From NCBI RefSeq assembly GCF_905147365.1, contig NC_056423.1, forward strand, positions 2,460,501-2,524,500: a stretch of DNA of 64,000 nucleotides, read 5' to 3'. The DNA is from Aricia agestis. Lineage: Eukaryota; Arthropoda; Insecta; Lepidoptera; Lycaenidae. The notes under the pieces were generated by a model that saw only the letters and a list, made by a program, of their open reading frames with translations, was not told where the DNA came from and did not search any database. The position numbers and the translations under genes were made by a program. Shown piece after piece: positions 31,620-42,262 of the stretch (its first letter is position 1; the number at the start of each line of letters is the position of its first letter).

Positions 31620-31945
31620 TTTATAGTGCCCAAGTGTGTGCGCAGTACACAAGAGCACTCTCTATTCCTTTACTCTCATAACCCAGTGGGACGGAAGACC
31701 GACACGACTGGCGAGAGATCAGGCGCAGGACCGACTTTTTACATGCCCATCCGACGCATGGATCATCTTACTTGTCAGACAATCAGGTGATCAGCCTGCA
31801 TTGTCCTAACCAAACTTGGAAATAACATGTTTCCAACGCGGGATTCGAACCCACGACCTCCGGAGTCGAGAGCGACGCTCTAACCACTAGACCACGGAGG
31901 CATAATACAAACAAAAGATATGCATCTACGCGCGTTGCGGTCATT

Positions 31946-32283
31946 GACTCTAATACGTACATAAGATTTTTTTTACAATGTAATAATTGATTTTACCAAA
32001 CCTAATATGGATATTTCGTATGGGTGGAAGGTTCGGGGATATTTTGGTCAGAGGTCACACGTCAGTCTGACAACGGTCGCATTGTCATTCAAATTGCTAA
32101 CACATTATAATCACATCAGATTTCATCTTACATTCAATATATGTGTCTAAACATACTAGTAAATTCCGCATGATTATGCCAGCAATGTATTTTAAATTAC
32201 CGATGACACACTATTCCGTCGCGTTGACATAATCATGCGTAATTTACGCCGCGTAACTTCGGCCTAGTGTGTTATTATTAACA
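31946..32283. repeat. Diverged MITE-like sequence (family K)
   Basis: GCAATGTATTTTAAATTACC and CGTAACTTCGGCCTAGTGTG recur, rearranged, at 44228-44375 and 60766-60960. Ends are not clear. No gene. Confidence 0.4.
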
Positions 32284-32519
32284 AAAATCGGCTATGTGAG
32301 TGTCGAATTCATGAAGGGTTCCGTACCGTTATAGAGAAAAAATATTTTTAGTATTAGTTGTTATAGCGGCATCAATACACAATCTGTGAAAATTTCTGAA
32401 GTCCAGCTATAGCGGTTCTTGAGATACAGCCTAGAGACAGACAGACAGACAGATAGACGGACAGACAACGAAGTCTAGGTAATAAATCCCATTTTTACCC
32501 TTTGGGTACAGAACCCTAA
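32284..32519 (-). repeat. Dispersed repeat family D
   Basis: Inverted copy: AAAATCGGCTATGTGAG, GGGTTCCGTACC, CAGCTATAGCGGTTCTTGAG, the GACAGACAGACAGATAGACG run, and CCTTTGGGTACAGAACCCTA. It lacks part of the middle. Confidence 0.65.
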
Positions 32520-33004
32520 AAATGAATTTTTAAATTTTGTTAGTCTTGCCAAAACTTAAAATATGGCTCAAAATCCGTGGTCTAGGGAAGGTTTATTTTG
32601 TAGAGATGTGATACGAAGTTCACCGGGTCATCTAGTCATATAATTAACTATGTATTCAAAAAAATATATCATCACATCGGCAGTGCGATATTATGGCAGC
32701 AATGCAACAAGTGTTTGACAGTAGAATATAATTATTATGATTCAATTATACACAACCACTATGCCGATCGCATAATAATTATATCCCGTGGTAGCTAGTT
32801 AATAATAAAACACGCTTTTTCCTTTTTATTACAACTTTGTAACGAAAAACTTCATCACAATCTGTTTGTCCGTTACAACGAAAACACTGTCACGCAGCAA
32901 CGAACACACAGTCAGTTAGGGCTGGCCGCAAACGCAAGTTTTCCGTATACGATTTCCGAAATCGTTTTCATCATTCATCATTTATCATTCATCATTTAGT
33001 ACCC
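32520..33004. other. Gene-free stretch
   Basis: No gene recognised. Confidence 0.35.
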
Positions 33005-33995
33005 TCTTCATAACGAAGTTCGGCGGTCAGCTGGTTGAATTTCTTCCGGTCTTAGGCTAATTTCTTTAATTGTGGGTAGTTACATCTGGTCCATTCCTTT
33101 ATGTCATCTATCCATTTTCCTCTTGGTCTACCAGGTGATCTCTTTCCCGGAAATCTACACTCTATGATCAACCTCTGTGGCTCAGTGGTGAGCGCGTCGG
33201 TAGCTCAAGCCGGGGGTCGCGGGTTCGAATCTCGCCGACGGAACAAAAAAGTTTTCAATGTTCCCGGGTCTGGATGTGTATTAAATATGTGTATAATATA
33301 ATAAAAATCTTTAATATATGTATGGTATAAATAAAAGTATTAAATATATTTCCGTTGTCTGGTACCTGTAACACAAGTCCTTTAGGTACTTAGCACGGGG
33401 CCAGACTGACGTGGTGTGAAGCGTCCATAGGTATTATTATTATATTATTATTATTATTATTAACCGTATAAATTCATATTGGGATCCTCTATGTAGGTGA
33501 CCGAAAAAAAGCGACCTTTCTTTGGATGCAGATGTTCATTAGTTGGCGTTCACAGGCCGCTCTTTTTAACACTTGTTTTAACAATTCGATACAAATTTTG
33601 ACCAAGAGATTTTTAACATTTTACGTGGTATCCACATTTCAAACGCCTGTATCCGTCGACAACTATCTTTGTTTAAAACCCACTCTTCACAGGCGTACAA
33701 AAGGATGGACCAGACATAACATTTAAGAACCCGATATCTTGTTGAGAATGCTAGTTTTGGATCACACAGTACTTTACTCATTTTAAAGAAAGTAGTTTTC
33801 GCCTGTCCTATTCTACATCTAATATCCTCTAAATTATTTAGATCTGAAGTGAATAATCTCCCTGGGTATTTAAAAGTATTTACCACTGCAATAGTGTTAT
33901 CTTTACATTTTATTTGCGGGTGGGATATAGGCGTCCTTGATATTGTCATTATTTTATTTGTTTTACGTATTTGGAATTCCGTGAGACTAGTGCAA
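33005..33995 (-). pseudogene. RTE-type LINE reverse transcriptase C-terminus, broken
   Basis: On the minus strand, 33995-33578 encodes IRKTNKIMTISRTPISHPQI, VVNTFKYPGRLFTSDLNNLE, RCRIGQAKTTFFKMSKVLCD and LKCYVWSILLYACEEW, then FEMWIPRKMLKISW. This is the thumb region of RTE-like insect LINEs (the FKYLG motif has become FKYPG). After a degraded link and a SINE B insertion (33171-33463) it resumes at 33171-33010 with GKRSPGRPRGKWIDDIKEW, NYPQLKKLA, an in-frame TAA and DRKKFNQLTAE. The upstream RT palm and endonuclease are missing. The protein would have copied LINE RNA; here it is dead. Confidence 0.8.
33171..33463 (+). repeat. SINE family B, full length
   Basis: The tRNA-like head ACCTCTGTGGCTCAGTGGTG (A box) and GGGTTCGAATCTC (B box) is followed by GACGGAACAAAAAAGTTTTC, CCGTTGTCTGGTACCTGTAA, GGCCAGACTGACGTGGTGTG and an ATT-repeat tail. 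Inserted in the RTE fragment. Confidence 0.85.
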
Positions 33996-34136
33996 ACATT
34001 TTTTTTTTCACGCGTGAACGCGCCAGCTTGCATTTAAAACGTACGAGCTTATTTCGTTCCGTACGGAGAAAAACGAACGTGGTGCGGAAGTTAATGTGTT
34101 TTATACCAAATCCACGCAGTCGGATTTCCAAATACG

Positions 34137-34440
34137 ACCTCTGTGGCTCACTTGTTTGATAGCTCAAGCCGGGGGTCATGGGTTCGAATCCCGCCGACGG
34201 AACAAAAAGTTTTCAATGTTCCTGGGTCATGGATGTGTATCATATTATAAAAATCTTAATTTATATAATATGTATAGTATAAATGTATTACTAACTAAAT
34301 ATAATAATACGTATAGTATACATTGTATTACTTACTAATATTATAATGTATTACTTATATTTCCGTTGTCTGGTACCCGTAACACATGTCCGTCAGGTAC
34401 TTAGCACGGGGCCAGACTGACGTGGTGTGAAGAGTCCATA
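34137..34440 (+). repeat. SINE family B, full length
   Basis: Second plus-strand copy: CGACCTCTGTGGCTC, GGGTTCGAATCCC, CCGACGGAACAAAAAGTTTT, GGTACTTAGCACGGGGCCAG and GTGTGAAGAGTCCATAAAAA. An internal TATAGTATAAATGTATTACT duplication enlarges it. Confidence 0.85.
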
Positions 34441-34834
34441 AAAAAGGGACAATGAATTCGGAAATCGCATATGGAAAACGTGTGTATGCGGCCGGCCTAA
34501 GGTGCTAATACAATTTGAATAGTAAATCACTAGAACTTCAGATAAAATAGAGTTATCCGTCCCATACGTCGTCGTTAATCGTTCAGCCGCCTGTTAATTA
34601 TTTCGATCCGGCAAACCCCGGCTTAGCTAACTCTGGTTTAAGCAAGTCAGGAGATTAAGAGTAACTTACTTACTGTTAGGGTCACATCACACATAGATGT
34701 CAGGCACATATACGCGACGTTTCAAGCTATAAAATTATACTTTATTGAATACTCAATTTAGCCTCTAAAAAAAGTATTCTCTGTTCTTACCACGGATTTT
34801 CTTATTTTCCTGTTCTGAGGTTCTTGCCTAAGAC
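34441..34834. other. Gene-free stretch
   Basis: No gene recognised. Confidence 0.35.
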
Positions 34835-35160
34835 CACAGACATAGATCGAGATAGATACCGCATGTGTATGTACTTCGCGTGCCATATCGCGTTCCCAAA
34901 CGACGAGCAATGCTCGTCTTTCGAAAGTCTGTTCTTTAGTCTGCGCTCTACCGTTCGAAATCGGACGTCAATTGGAATTTTAAAAATGCTTAATTGTGCC
35001 GTATTGAGCTGTAGAAATTTGAATAGAAACGTTGGTCTAGAATCTAGATAATAGACACGTTTCTTATCATCGGTACGTCACAGTAGAAAGAAAAAAAGTG
35101 GCACGCTCGTTTTCATACAAATGGAGTGACATGCGGTATCTATCTTGATCTATGTCAGTG
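34835..35160. repeat. MITE with possible THAP-start remnant
   Basis: The inverted ends are CACAGACATAGATCGAGATA and (reverse complement) CACTGACATAGATCAAGATA, with the arms extending through GATACCGCATGT. Flanks CCTAAGAC / CCTAGGAT are only partly alike. The plus frame at 34986-35050 reads MLNCAVLSCRNLNRNVG, whose C-x-x-x-x-C spacing resembles the first line of a THAP zinc finger. A P-type origin is possible. Confidence 0.6.
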
Positions 35161-35362
35161 CCTAGGATCCAAAGTATCCTTGTAGCAAATTACATCAAAA
35201 TCGACAGTGTCGATCGTTGTCAGCTGAATTATTATTACAATTACAGATAATACCCATACGTTTTTCATTTTTATTTCATTATTTCGTTCATTTTAAATAC
35301 ACAAAATTCAGCGCTCGGTCGCGTTGCTTATCAGTATGTAATGATGCTAACAGTACAAGAAC

Positions 35363-35743
35363 TATTTAAGGCTAACGCCTCCGTGGTCTAGTGGTTAGAG
35401 CGTCGCTCTCGACTTCGGAGGTCGTGGGTTCGAATCCCGCGTTGGAAACATGTTATTTCCAAGTTTGGTTAGGACAATGCAGGCTGATCACCTGATTGTC
35501 TGACAAATAAGATGATCCATGCGTCGGATGGGCATGTAAAAAGTCGGTCCTGCGCCTGATCTCTCGCCAGTCGTGTCGGTCTTCCGTCCCACTGGGTTAT
35601 GAGAGTAAAGGAATAGAGAGTGCTCTTGTGTACTGCGCACACACTTGGGCACTATAAAATTACTCCTGCGTACCTGGTCTGGTTTCAATGAAACCGGCCA
35701 CCGTCACCGAAACCGGTGTGGGGAGTATTATTATTTAAGGCTA
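35363..35743 (+). repeat. SINE family A, full length, 12-bp target duplication
   Basis: TATTTAAGGCTA lies at 35363-35374 and 35732-35743. The best-preserved copy: CTCCGTGGTCTAGTGGTTAG (A box), GGGTTCGAATCCCG (B box), TTTCCAAGTTTGGTTAGGAC, GTCGGTCCTGCGCCTGATCT, ACCGTCACCGAAACCGGTGT and an ATT tail. Confidence 0.92.
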
Positions 35744-36299
35744 TGTATGAAGATTACGCAAACATATTATTATATAATATGTTGCAATTTTAATTGGAGT
35801 ACATACCAAGATGGAATCCAGGGGTCCAATTTTCAAGATCCGAATGCCCCTTTCAATAGAGGGCTGTCTCATTCACGCGTTGACAGAACGTGCGCGAGTG
35901 AGACAGCCTGCGATCGAAATGACACTCGAGGCTTGAGAATCAGTGCTCAGAAAAATGTTCGTACGAAACACTCGTTTATATTATTTTATTCGTAGCTGTC
36001 TCAAGTATGGAAATATAAATATTTTGCGAAAACGAATACAGCGATATTATGCTTTAGGAATTGTATCGGTACCTACCTACCTTAGTAAACTCATTAAAAC
36101 GTCTTCATAGTCCATTAGTTGAAGTAGGTAGGGTGGCTCTGCGATTGTGGATTCATTGATTCCAGCGTTGTAAAAAATGTTTTCGAATGAAAAAAATTGG
36201 ATTTAGCTAAATTATCTTTAACTAATACAGTTCTACTGTACGTATGTATGTCACTGAACTTACCTTATAGGGCTGAACCGATTTGATTGTTTTTATTAT
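35744..36299. other. Gene-free stretch with one hairpin
   Basis: No gene recognised. 35862-35908 forms a hairpin between GGCTGTCTCATTCACGCG and GCGCGAGTGAGACAGCC. Confidence 0.4.
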
Positions 36300-36545
36300 T
36301 TTCACTGGTATTTCCTGAGATTAGTACGTTCAAATAAGCCCTTTCAAATAATTTCCCCCGTTTTTTCCACACTTTCCTCTATTTCTTCGCTCCTGTTAGT
36401 CTTATCGTGATAAAATGTAGCATATAGCCTTTCTCAATAACTGGGCTATCTAACACTGAAAGAATTCAAATCGGACCAGTAGTTCCTAAGATTAGCGCGT
36501 TCAAACAAACAAACAAACTCTTCCGCTTTATAATATTAGTATAGA
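36300..36545 (-). mobile_element. Helitron fragment (same family as 18322-18597)
   Basis: AATTTCCCCCGTTTTTTCCA, TCTTATCGTGATAAAATGTA, CGGACCAGTAGTTCCTAAGA and the right end TATAATATTAGTATAGATTT are shared. The CTAG end is not found. Confidence 0.5.
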
Positions 36546-36796
36546 TTTGGGTGGCATACAACGTGGTACAGATTCACAAAAAGCCAAAATATTCAAAAAT
36601 ATCAAGCTGGACGTCTGTCGTGTCTGCGAATTATACCTATGCAAATTAAAAATATTATATAAAACAGAATAACGTTATTTAATCTTTAACAGATACAAAA
36701 TAAACAATCCTTTGGACACATTTCGGTTTTGTTTGTGTGGACGGCTTTATGCAAATAAAGTTGTTTTACTAAAAACTGAACAGCTGTTACATTACT

Positions 36797-36944
36797 TCCA
36801 TACTAATATCATAAGTATGCCTGTCTGCCTATCTGTCTGTCTGTATGTTACCTTTCACGCCTAAACCACTAAACCGAATATGCTGATATTTCGTATTGAG
36901 ATACTTTAAGTCCCGGGCGCAGCGTAGTAGCGGGCTTCATCTAG
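36797..36944 (+). mobile_element. Family E Helitron, internally deleted
   Basis: TCCATACTAATATCATAAGT start and TTCATCTAG end followed by T. The hairpin region GCGCAGCGTAGTAGC is altered and about 45 bp of the interior are missing. Confidence 0.7.
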
Positions 36945-37096
36945 TAATATCATATTATACCCCTCACATACGATAAAATAAAACTGCTTTACATAGTTCA
37001 GTCACAGTAGATATAGGTAAAAATGTTTATTACTACTTAGAACCCCTACAGACGAACGGCACGTGTCGGCGGCAAAAAAAAATAGGAAGAGAAAAC

Positions 37097-37371
37097 GCCT
37101 TCGTTGTCCAGTGGTTTAGGGCGTGGCTCTTGATTCGGAGGTTGTGGGTTCGATTCCCGCGTTGGACATGCTATTTCCAAGTTTGGTTAATACAATACAG
37201 GCTAATCCTGATTGTCTGACAAAAAAGTGGGATGGGCGTGTAAAATCGGTCCTGCGCCCTGATCTCTCGCCAGTCGAGTCTTTGGTCTGTCCCACTGAGC
37301 TATAAGAGTACAGGACAGAGTGCTCTTATGTACTCCGCACACACTTGGAAATTAAAAAAGTTACTCCACAG
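37097..37371 (+). repeat. SINE family A, older copy
   Basis: GCCTTCGTTGTCCAGTGGTT, GGGTTCGATTCCCG, ATTTCCAAGTTTGGTTAATA, AAATCGGTCCTGCGCCCTGA, CTCTTATGTACTCCGCACAC. The 3' CACCGTCACCGAAACCGG module is missing. Confidence 0.75.
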
Positions 37372-37591
37372 TTTTTATCTGAGTCCATTACAATCGAAGT
37401 GCACAGTACAAACTACCGAATCAAGTTTGAATAACCAATACCGTCGGTGAGGAACTGTCGCCAACTTGTCCCGATCGTAATGCACTTCGTAACTCAATCC
37501 AATAGGGCATTCAACATCGCTACAGCTAAACCATGAGACGAGGCAGTATTGACACATTACTGTGAAGTTCCACGTTTCATGGCTTAGACCA

Positions 37592-37946
37592 GCGGGGCTA
37601 AAATGGTCGCTTTGAAGAATCGCAAAATGCAACTCTGCTTGCAATTGATTTCTGTATTTTTGTACTGCGGGGCTAAAATGGTCACATTTAGCAATTCCTC
37701 TGAATCAATTCAGCAAATGAATTATCAAAACTGTCAAATAAGTACAAAAATACAGAAATGAATTGCAAACAGAGTTGCATTTTGCGATTTTAAAAAAATT
37801 AATCATATTATGATTCATATCATGATTCTTCAAAGCGACCATTTTAGCCCCGCAGATTTGACATTTGTCAGTTTGACAGTTTTGACAATGCATTTGCTGA
37901 ATTGATTCAGAGGAATTGCTAAATGTGACCATTTTAGCCCCGCAGA
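37592..37946. repeat. Two interleaved MITE inverted-repeat pairs
   Basis: GCGGGGCTAAAATGGTC occurs at 37592 and 37669 (plus) and its complement GACCATTTTAGCCCCGC at 37838 and 37929. The first plus copy continues GCTTTGAAGAATC and pairs with the first inverted copy. The second continues ACATTTAGCAATTCCTCTGA and pairs with the second. The order is A-B-A'-B'. Confidence 0.75.
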
Positions 37947-38018
37947 GGTTCCCTTCTTCAGCCTGCGGCGCAGTTACACGTCGCGAATCGCAATATTTTG
38001 TCACGGCACCCTACTCTG

Positions 38019-38378
38019 CCTAGCTATTAATACTCCCCACACCGGTTTCGGTGACGGTGGTTACGCAGGAGTAGTTTTTTTATAGTGCCCAAGTGTGTGC
38101 GCAGTACACAAGAGCACTCTCTGTTCCTTTACTCTCATAACCCAGTGGGACGGAAGACCGACACGACTGACGAGAGATCAGGCGCAGGACCGACTATTTA
38201 CATACCCATCCGACGCATGGATCATCTTACTTGTCAGACAATCAGGTGATCAGCCTGCATTGTCCTAACCAAACTTGAAAATAACATGTTTCCAACGCGG
38301 GATTAGAACCCACGACCTCCGGAGTCGAGAGCGACGCTCTAATCACTAGACCACGGAGGCGTTTCACCTAGCTATTAA
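38019..38378 (-). repeat. SINE family A, 12-bp target duplication
   Basis: CCTAGCTATTAA lies at 38019-38030 and 38367-38378. It is a near full-length inverted copy with a 23-bp deletion in the 3' module; the B box reads GGGTTCTAATCCC inverted. Confidence 0.88.
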
Positions 38379-39247
38379 AAAATACATAAGTAAACATATT
38401 TAATGATTATAGTTGGGTTAAGCAGGTAAATGATAATTAATTAACAAATATTTATTCATCTATCTGTTTTACATAATTAATATTAAAATTATAATAATTT
38501 TATAATATTTGTGGTTTCGGATAATGATAGAGGATCGACTCACGGCGCCCCTCTTGCTCAACCACGGCGCACCAGGGTGCCGCGGTGTACACTTTGGGAA
38601 TTTGGGATTCTTTCATTGTCTAAGCAAGGGGTGCTTAGACAATGAAAGAATAATAAAAACATCATTAGCCCGTGAGAGAGAAAGAGAAAGATTTGGAGTG
38701 CTGCTAATTTAAATTTGCATTTGACTGTAGTATATCTTTTTGCGTTAGTGAATAGATAAAGTTCTGTCAAAAACTGATTAACTAGGATTTAATGCGTCCT
38801 TACACTGAGGACTATTTGTAATTTTTCGGCTATTACCGGCTACCCAAATTATTTCAGTTTACAAGTTAAAAGTTTTTGACACGTCCACGATGTGCTCTGA
38901 CCCTTACTTCTCCCGGCTATCTAAAAGCCAGAAGGTACACAAATAAAACCAATATATATAAAACCAGATAGTGCGTTGATCCGTGTGACAGTTTTAATTT
39001 CTCATCACTATAATTGATTGAACCTTTTCATATCTTCGTCCCTTGCCTTCGGCCCTTCATCCTTGTCCCTGATCGGGCCCTTTTCTGATTGGGCACAGAG
39101 GTGGACGTTACTTTGTCAGATACAATATCTCACCCCGCAGGGCACAAAGGACCCTGTACACTCTAAATCTGTTCTTGTGATAAATGTCACGAAGTTTTCG
39201 AAATGTCACGACAGTTTGATTTATTAGAAACGGCGGTATAAAGTTGA
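38379..39247. other. Gene-free stretch with a 44-bp palindrome
   Basis: 38605-38649 is a near-perfect hairpin, ATTCTTTCATTGTCTAAGCA with its complement around AGGGGT. The rest has no recognised gene. Confidence 0.5.
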
Positions 39248-39380
39248 TACGTGGGAGAGCCATGCTTCGGCACGAATGGGCCGGTTCGACCGGATAAATA
39301 CCACGTTCTCACAGAAAACCGGCGTGAAACAGCGCTTGCGCTGTGTTTCGCCGAGTGAGTGAGTTTACCGGAGGCCCAAT
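39248..39380 (+). repeat. SINE family C, 5' module only
   Basis: Runs TACGTGGGAGAGCCATGCTT to TTTACCGGAGGCCCAAT and stops there, exactly where the 21146 copy starts. No minisatellite, no 3' module. Confidence 0.8.
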
Positions 39381-40040
39381 ACACTTTTTTTTTATACAAA
39401 GGCTACCTGTAGCTGCGCAGCCTAGGCTAGATATAGAAGATATATTTATTTATTAACTTTTTTACAATTTAAAATACTTGCCTAAATATTTTTGTCGTGG
39501 GTACAAAAACAAGAAAATCTTAAAAAATATGGTCTCAATAGTAAATGAAAAGTCTAATAAACATCAGAAGACACTATCAGAAACGTCCATCTTCCCTAAT
39601 AAAAGTAAATCAATGTAAACGGTCCTTTACACTACCCCTTCTCATTGTTACCAGAGTCTTAGTATTTTCAAAGTTCTTTTACTGTTGGAAAATAAATCTT
39701 CCTCCAAGTCGGCGTAGTAAATTGACTATTGATTTAATGTAAAAGATATCAAGACGGCTTTGTGAAGGGCAGAAAAGTAAATAGTTTGAAAGGTGAAATA
39801 TTTTGAAGTTTGGTTAAAAAAACTACGTTATTATTTATTAATGATCCTTGGTATTTTTGTATGGAAGTCAGATATCTATGAAATACCAAAAGTAGTTGGC
39901 GGTATAAAGTTTTTTTTATCAAGTTGGTGAAGGTTTTAATGTGATTAAAAAAATATCTGACAAAGACTGAAGAATACAAAAAAAACACAAAAAATGTAAT
40001 TGAGCAGCAGAAAAAAAATACTCAGCGAAATATTATGTCC
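39381..40040. other. Gene-free stretch
   Basis: AT-rich; the two short frames at 39545 and 39749 have no recognised domain. Confidence 0.35.
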
Positions 40041-40048
40041 CTGTATAT

Positions 40049-40342
40049 CATAAAGTTAATATACCTAGCGGAATAGAGCAACAATCTCGAGCTGTCAAAC
40101 GAAACCGAAATTGGTTTCATCTGTGTGTAAAAATATGTGTACGTATACTCTTACACAAGCATGATTGAAAATGATTTCTATGAGATTAAATTGTCAACGT
40201 GCGGCACGTGCTGACTGGACGTCAAAAAAGAGTGCTGCTGTCATGTATCACACGTTTCTTTTTACCACGCAGTGTTACTGATAGTGACATCTCTTTTGCT
40301 CAGGCCTTTATTTCTCTATTCGCTAGGTATATTAACTTTATG
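40049..40342. repeat. P-like MITE with perfect 8-bp target duplication
   Basis: CATAAAGTTAATATACCTAG ends in inverted orientation; CTGTATAT at 40041-40048 and 40343-40350. It shares the interior TCAACGTGCGGCACGTGC and GCTGCTGTCATGTATCACAC with 3161-3418 and contains GTGTTACTGATAGTGACATC, which that copy has lost. Confidence 0.88.
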
Positions 40343-40664
40343 CTGTATATCCGTCAGTTAGGTCTTAACTGTAATAAATTATTTACGTTTTAAAAATTTC
40401 GTACGTATATAACTAATGTAAATTTTAAATCACAAATCCGCCCACAAATGCTTTGGATATTCTAAATCGTTTTGTGAAACTTTTGAAATATTACTTTAGA
40501 GTTTGTAGCAATAGCGAGCATGATAGAGCAATATGCTAAACACGTTACAGATAGGAGAAAACCGCTAGTACACCTTTATTTAGAACCTGGATAGGTGGCC
40601 TACTTTTGTAAATTGTATGTAATGTATTGTGGAAAAAATAGAAGGCAGTGTTTGTTAAATAGTA
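40343..40664. other. Gene-free stretch
   Basis: No gene recognised. Confidence 0.35.
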
Positions 40665-40855
40665 CCTATATTTTATTTTTAGTATTTGTTGGTATAGCGG
40701 CAACAGATATACACAATTTGTGAAAATTTTAGAAGTCTAGCTGTAGCGGTTTTTGAGTTACAGCCTGATGACGTACAGACGGACAGACATACAGACATCG
40801 AAGTCTTAGTAATAGGGTCCCGTTTTGACCCTTTTGGGTACGTAACCCTAAAGAA
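40665..40855 (-). repeat. Dispersed repeat family D, partial
   Basis: GTTGGTATAGCGGCAACAGA, CTAGCTGTAGCGGTTTTTGA, CAGACGGACAGACATACAGA and TTGGGTACGTAACCCTAAAG; lacks the CACTTGGCC end. Confidence 0.6.
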
Positions 40856-41304
40856 TACTCTACTAAAGTATAAAAAAGAGAACAATTTACGTGTATAATT
40901 TCGCGGTTTTATAAAATCACAAGCGTCAAGTCAGACGTTATGAATTAAAACTTTTTTACGGCGTTTGTTACAAGTTGGTATCTCAGTCGCGCGTATGTTA
41001 TGTAGATAAATTATTATCTACATAACATAATATTGTGTAGAATAAAGTACATAATGTGAAGAGTTTTATCTGAATAAGCATGGAAATATATTGCTTATTT
41101 TAAGCGATAAAAGTAAATAGGACACAAATATTTTTGTTATATTATAATAATAATTATGCCAGTTTTTATTTACAGCATATTTAGAGCCTTAAGCAATACA
41201 GAATAATAATTGTGACAGACTAAAAAACCGGACCCTAGTACTAAGTTCATTCATCTGTCCATCTGTCTTTCACCAAGTTGAATCTCAAGAACCACGAACG
41301 TATG
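40856..41304. other. Gene-free stretch with short palindrome
   Basis: 40997-41027 is a palindrome GTTATGTAGATAA / TTATCTACATAAC. No gene. Confidence 0.4.
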
Positions 41305-41480
41305 TACGTGGGGGGTGTTAGATTTATTTCCGTAACGAAAATAAACCTAACAGCCCCCACTCCAACCGACGCAACGGTGCGGTGTTGTCTAACTTCATTT
41401 GACGTTTCAGTTCCGCAGACTTCGGCACGGTGTTTGTGTGCGTGCGAATTAACGTATGCGAATTATAATTGGATAAGTTG
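41305..41480 (-). repeat. Dispersed repeat family H, inverted
   Basis: The minus strand carries ACACCGTGCCGAAGTCTGCG and GTTAGGTTTATTTTCGTTACGG, matching 1081-1160 and 54575-54660. Confidence 0.5.
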
Positions 41481-41587
41481 ATAAAAATGCTATGTAATCG
41501 CTGTACCGCGGCAGTGCCACCTTTTTTTCATCTTTCAGCTTGAACGTGCCAAAACTATACCACGGAACATATCCTCAAGGAAAGTCT

Positions 41588-42058
41588 TTTTTAGGGTTCC
41601 GTACCCAAAGGGTATAAACGGGACCCAATTACTGAGACTTCGATGTCTGTCCGTCTGTCCGTCCGCGTCCGTCCGTCTGTCTGTCTCCAGGCTATATCTC
41701 AAGAACCGCTATAGCTAGACTTCTAAAATTTTCAGAAATTGTGTATATCTGTTGCCGCTATAACAACAAGTACTAAAAATAAATATTTAAGGGAAGTCAA
41801 GTCCCATACAACAAACGTGATTTTTTTGGCCGCCTTTTTTGCTCGATATCAATAATGGCAACAGGTAAGCACTTGTAATTTTCACAAAAGCCTAAATTAT
41901 ATGTGTACCTACTTTAACAATTAATATTTAATATTAAAATAAAATAAAAATTTAAGGGGGCTCCCATATAAAAACACAATTTTTGATCTACCTTTGCTCT
42001 CTAACGGTACGGAACCCTTCGTACGCGAGTCCGACTCGCACTTGACCGATTTTTTTTT
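41588..42058 (+). repeat. Dispersed repeat family D, full length
   Basis: Best full copy: TTAGGGTTCCGTACCCAAAG start, GTCTGTCCGTCTGTCCGTCC, CTCAAGAACCGCTATAGCTA, TGTATATCTGTTGCCGCTAT, GGGGGCTCCCATATAAAAAC, GGTACGGAACCCTTCGTACG and CGACTCGCACTTGACCGATT end with a T run. No coding frame. The class is uncertain (SINE-like or remnant of a LINE). Confidence 0.75.
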
Positions 42059-42250
42059 ACATGGGGAAATGCTTTGCGCATCCCTGACGGTTGGGAACAT
42101 CGGCCGGGGTATGTGGGACTTTCCGAGGAACTACCCACTAAAACCCCATGGTGCTCCACTCTCCGCCTAGGCACAGTCACGGGCACGAGTAGACCACTGC
42201 AACTCTACCAGCGGTTGTCCGCCCCAAGGAAAGCTTAGCCTCTACCTATG
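42059..42250 (-). repeat. Possible LINE 3'-end fragment
   Basis: On the minus strand GGAGCACCATGGGGTTTTAG, GGGTAGTTCCTCGGAAAGTC and GCAAAGCATTTCCCCATGTA form a GC-rich stretch ending in A's. I recall similar 3' ends in lepidopteran LINEs. Weak. Confidence 0.3.
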
Positions 42251-42262
42251 TAGAATCTAGGC

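Larger units (their letters stand above)
25667..31915 (-). repeat. SINE family A with 13-bp target duplication, split by LINE
   Basis: TAATACAAACAAA lies at 25667-25679 and 31903-31915. The SINE 3' part (CACCGGTTTCGGTGACGG and so on) is 25680-25764. Its tRNA-like head and body are 31627-31902, with inverted B box GGATTCGAACCC and ACTAGACCACGGAGG at the head. The break is the LINE insertion. Confidence 0.9.
25575..31945. repeat. MITE (GACCGCAA family) split by SINE and LINE
   Basis: Left part 25575-25679 (GCAACGCGACGCGTAGATGC, then AATTGACAGACTTCAATTTC and TGCAAGTCTGTCAATTTAAT) and right part 31916-31945 (ATGCATCTACGCGCGTTGCG plus GTC) are the inverted ends of the same MITE type as 7655-7944. 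A SINE A copy is inserted between them and a LINE is inserted in that SINE. Confidence 0.7.

Noticed and set aside
35379..35445. tRNA gene with A and B boxes
   Set aside because: The same head is attached to a ~280-bp body with target duplications in several copies, so it is SINE A. The same reasoning applies to the heads at 33171, 34137, 18859, 21556, 15317 and 38366.
35862..35908. Possible microRNA precursor hairpin
   Set aside because: The stem is short (about 17 bp with mismatches) and there is no sign of conservation; many hairpins here are transposon ends.
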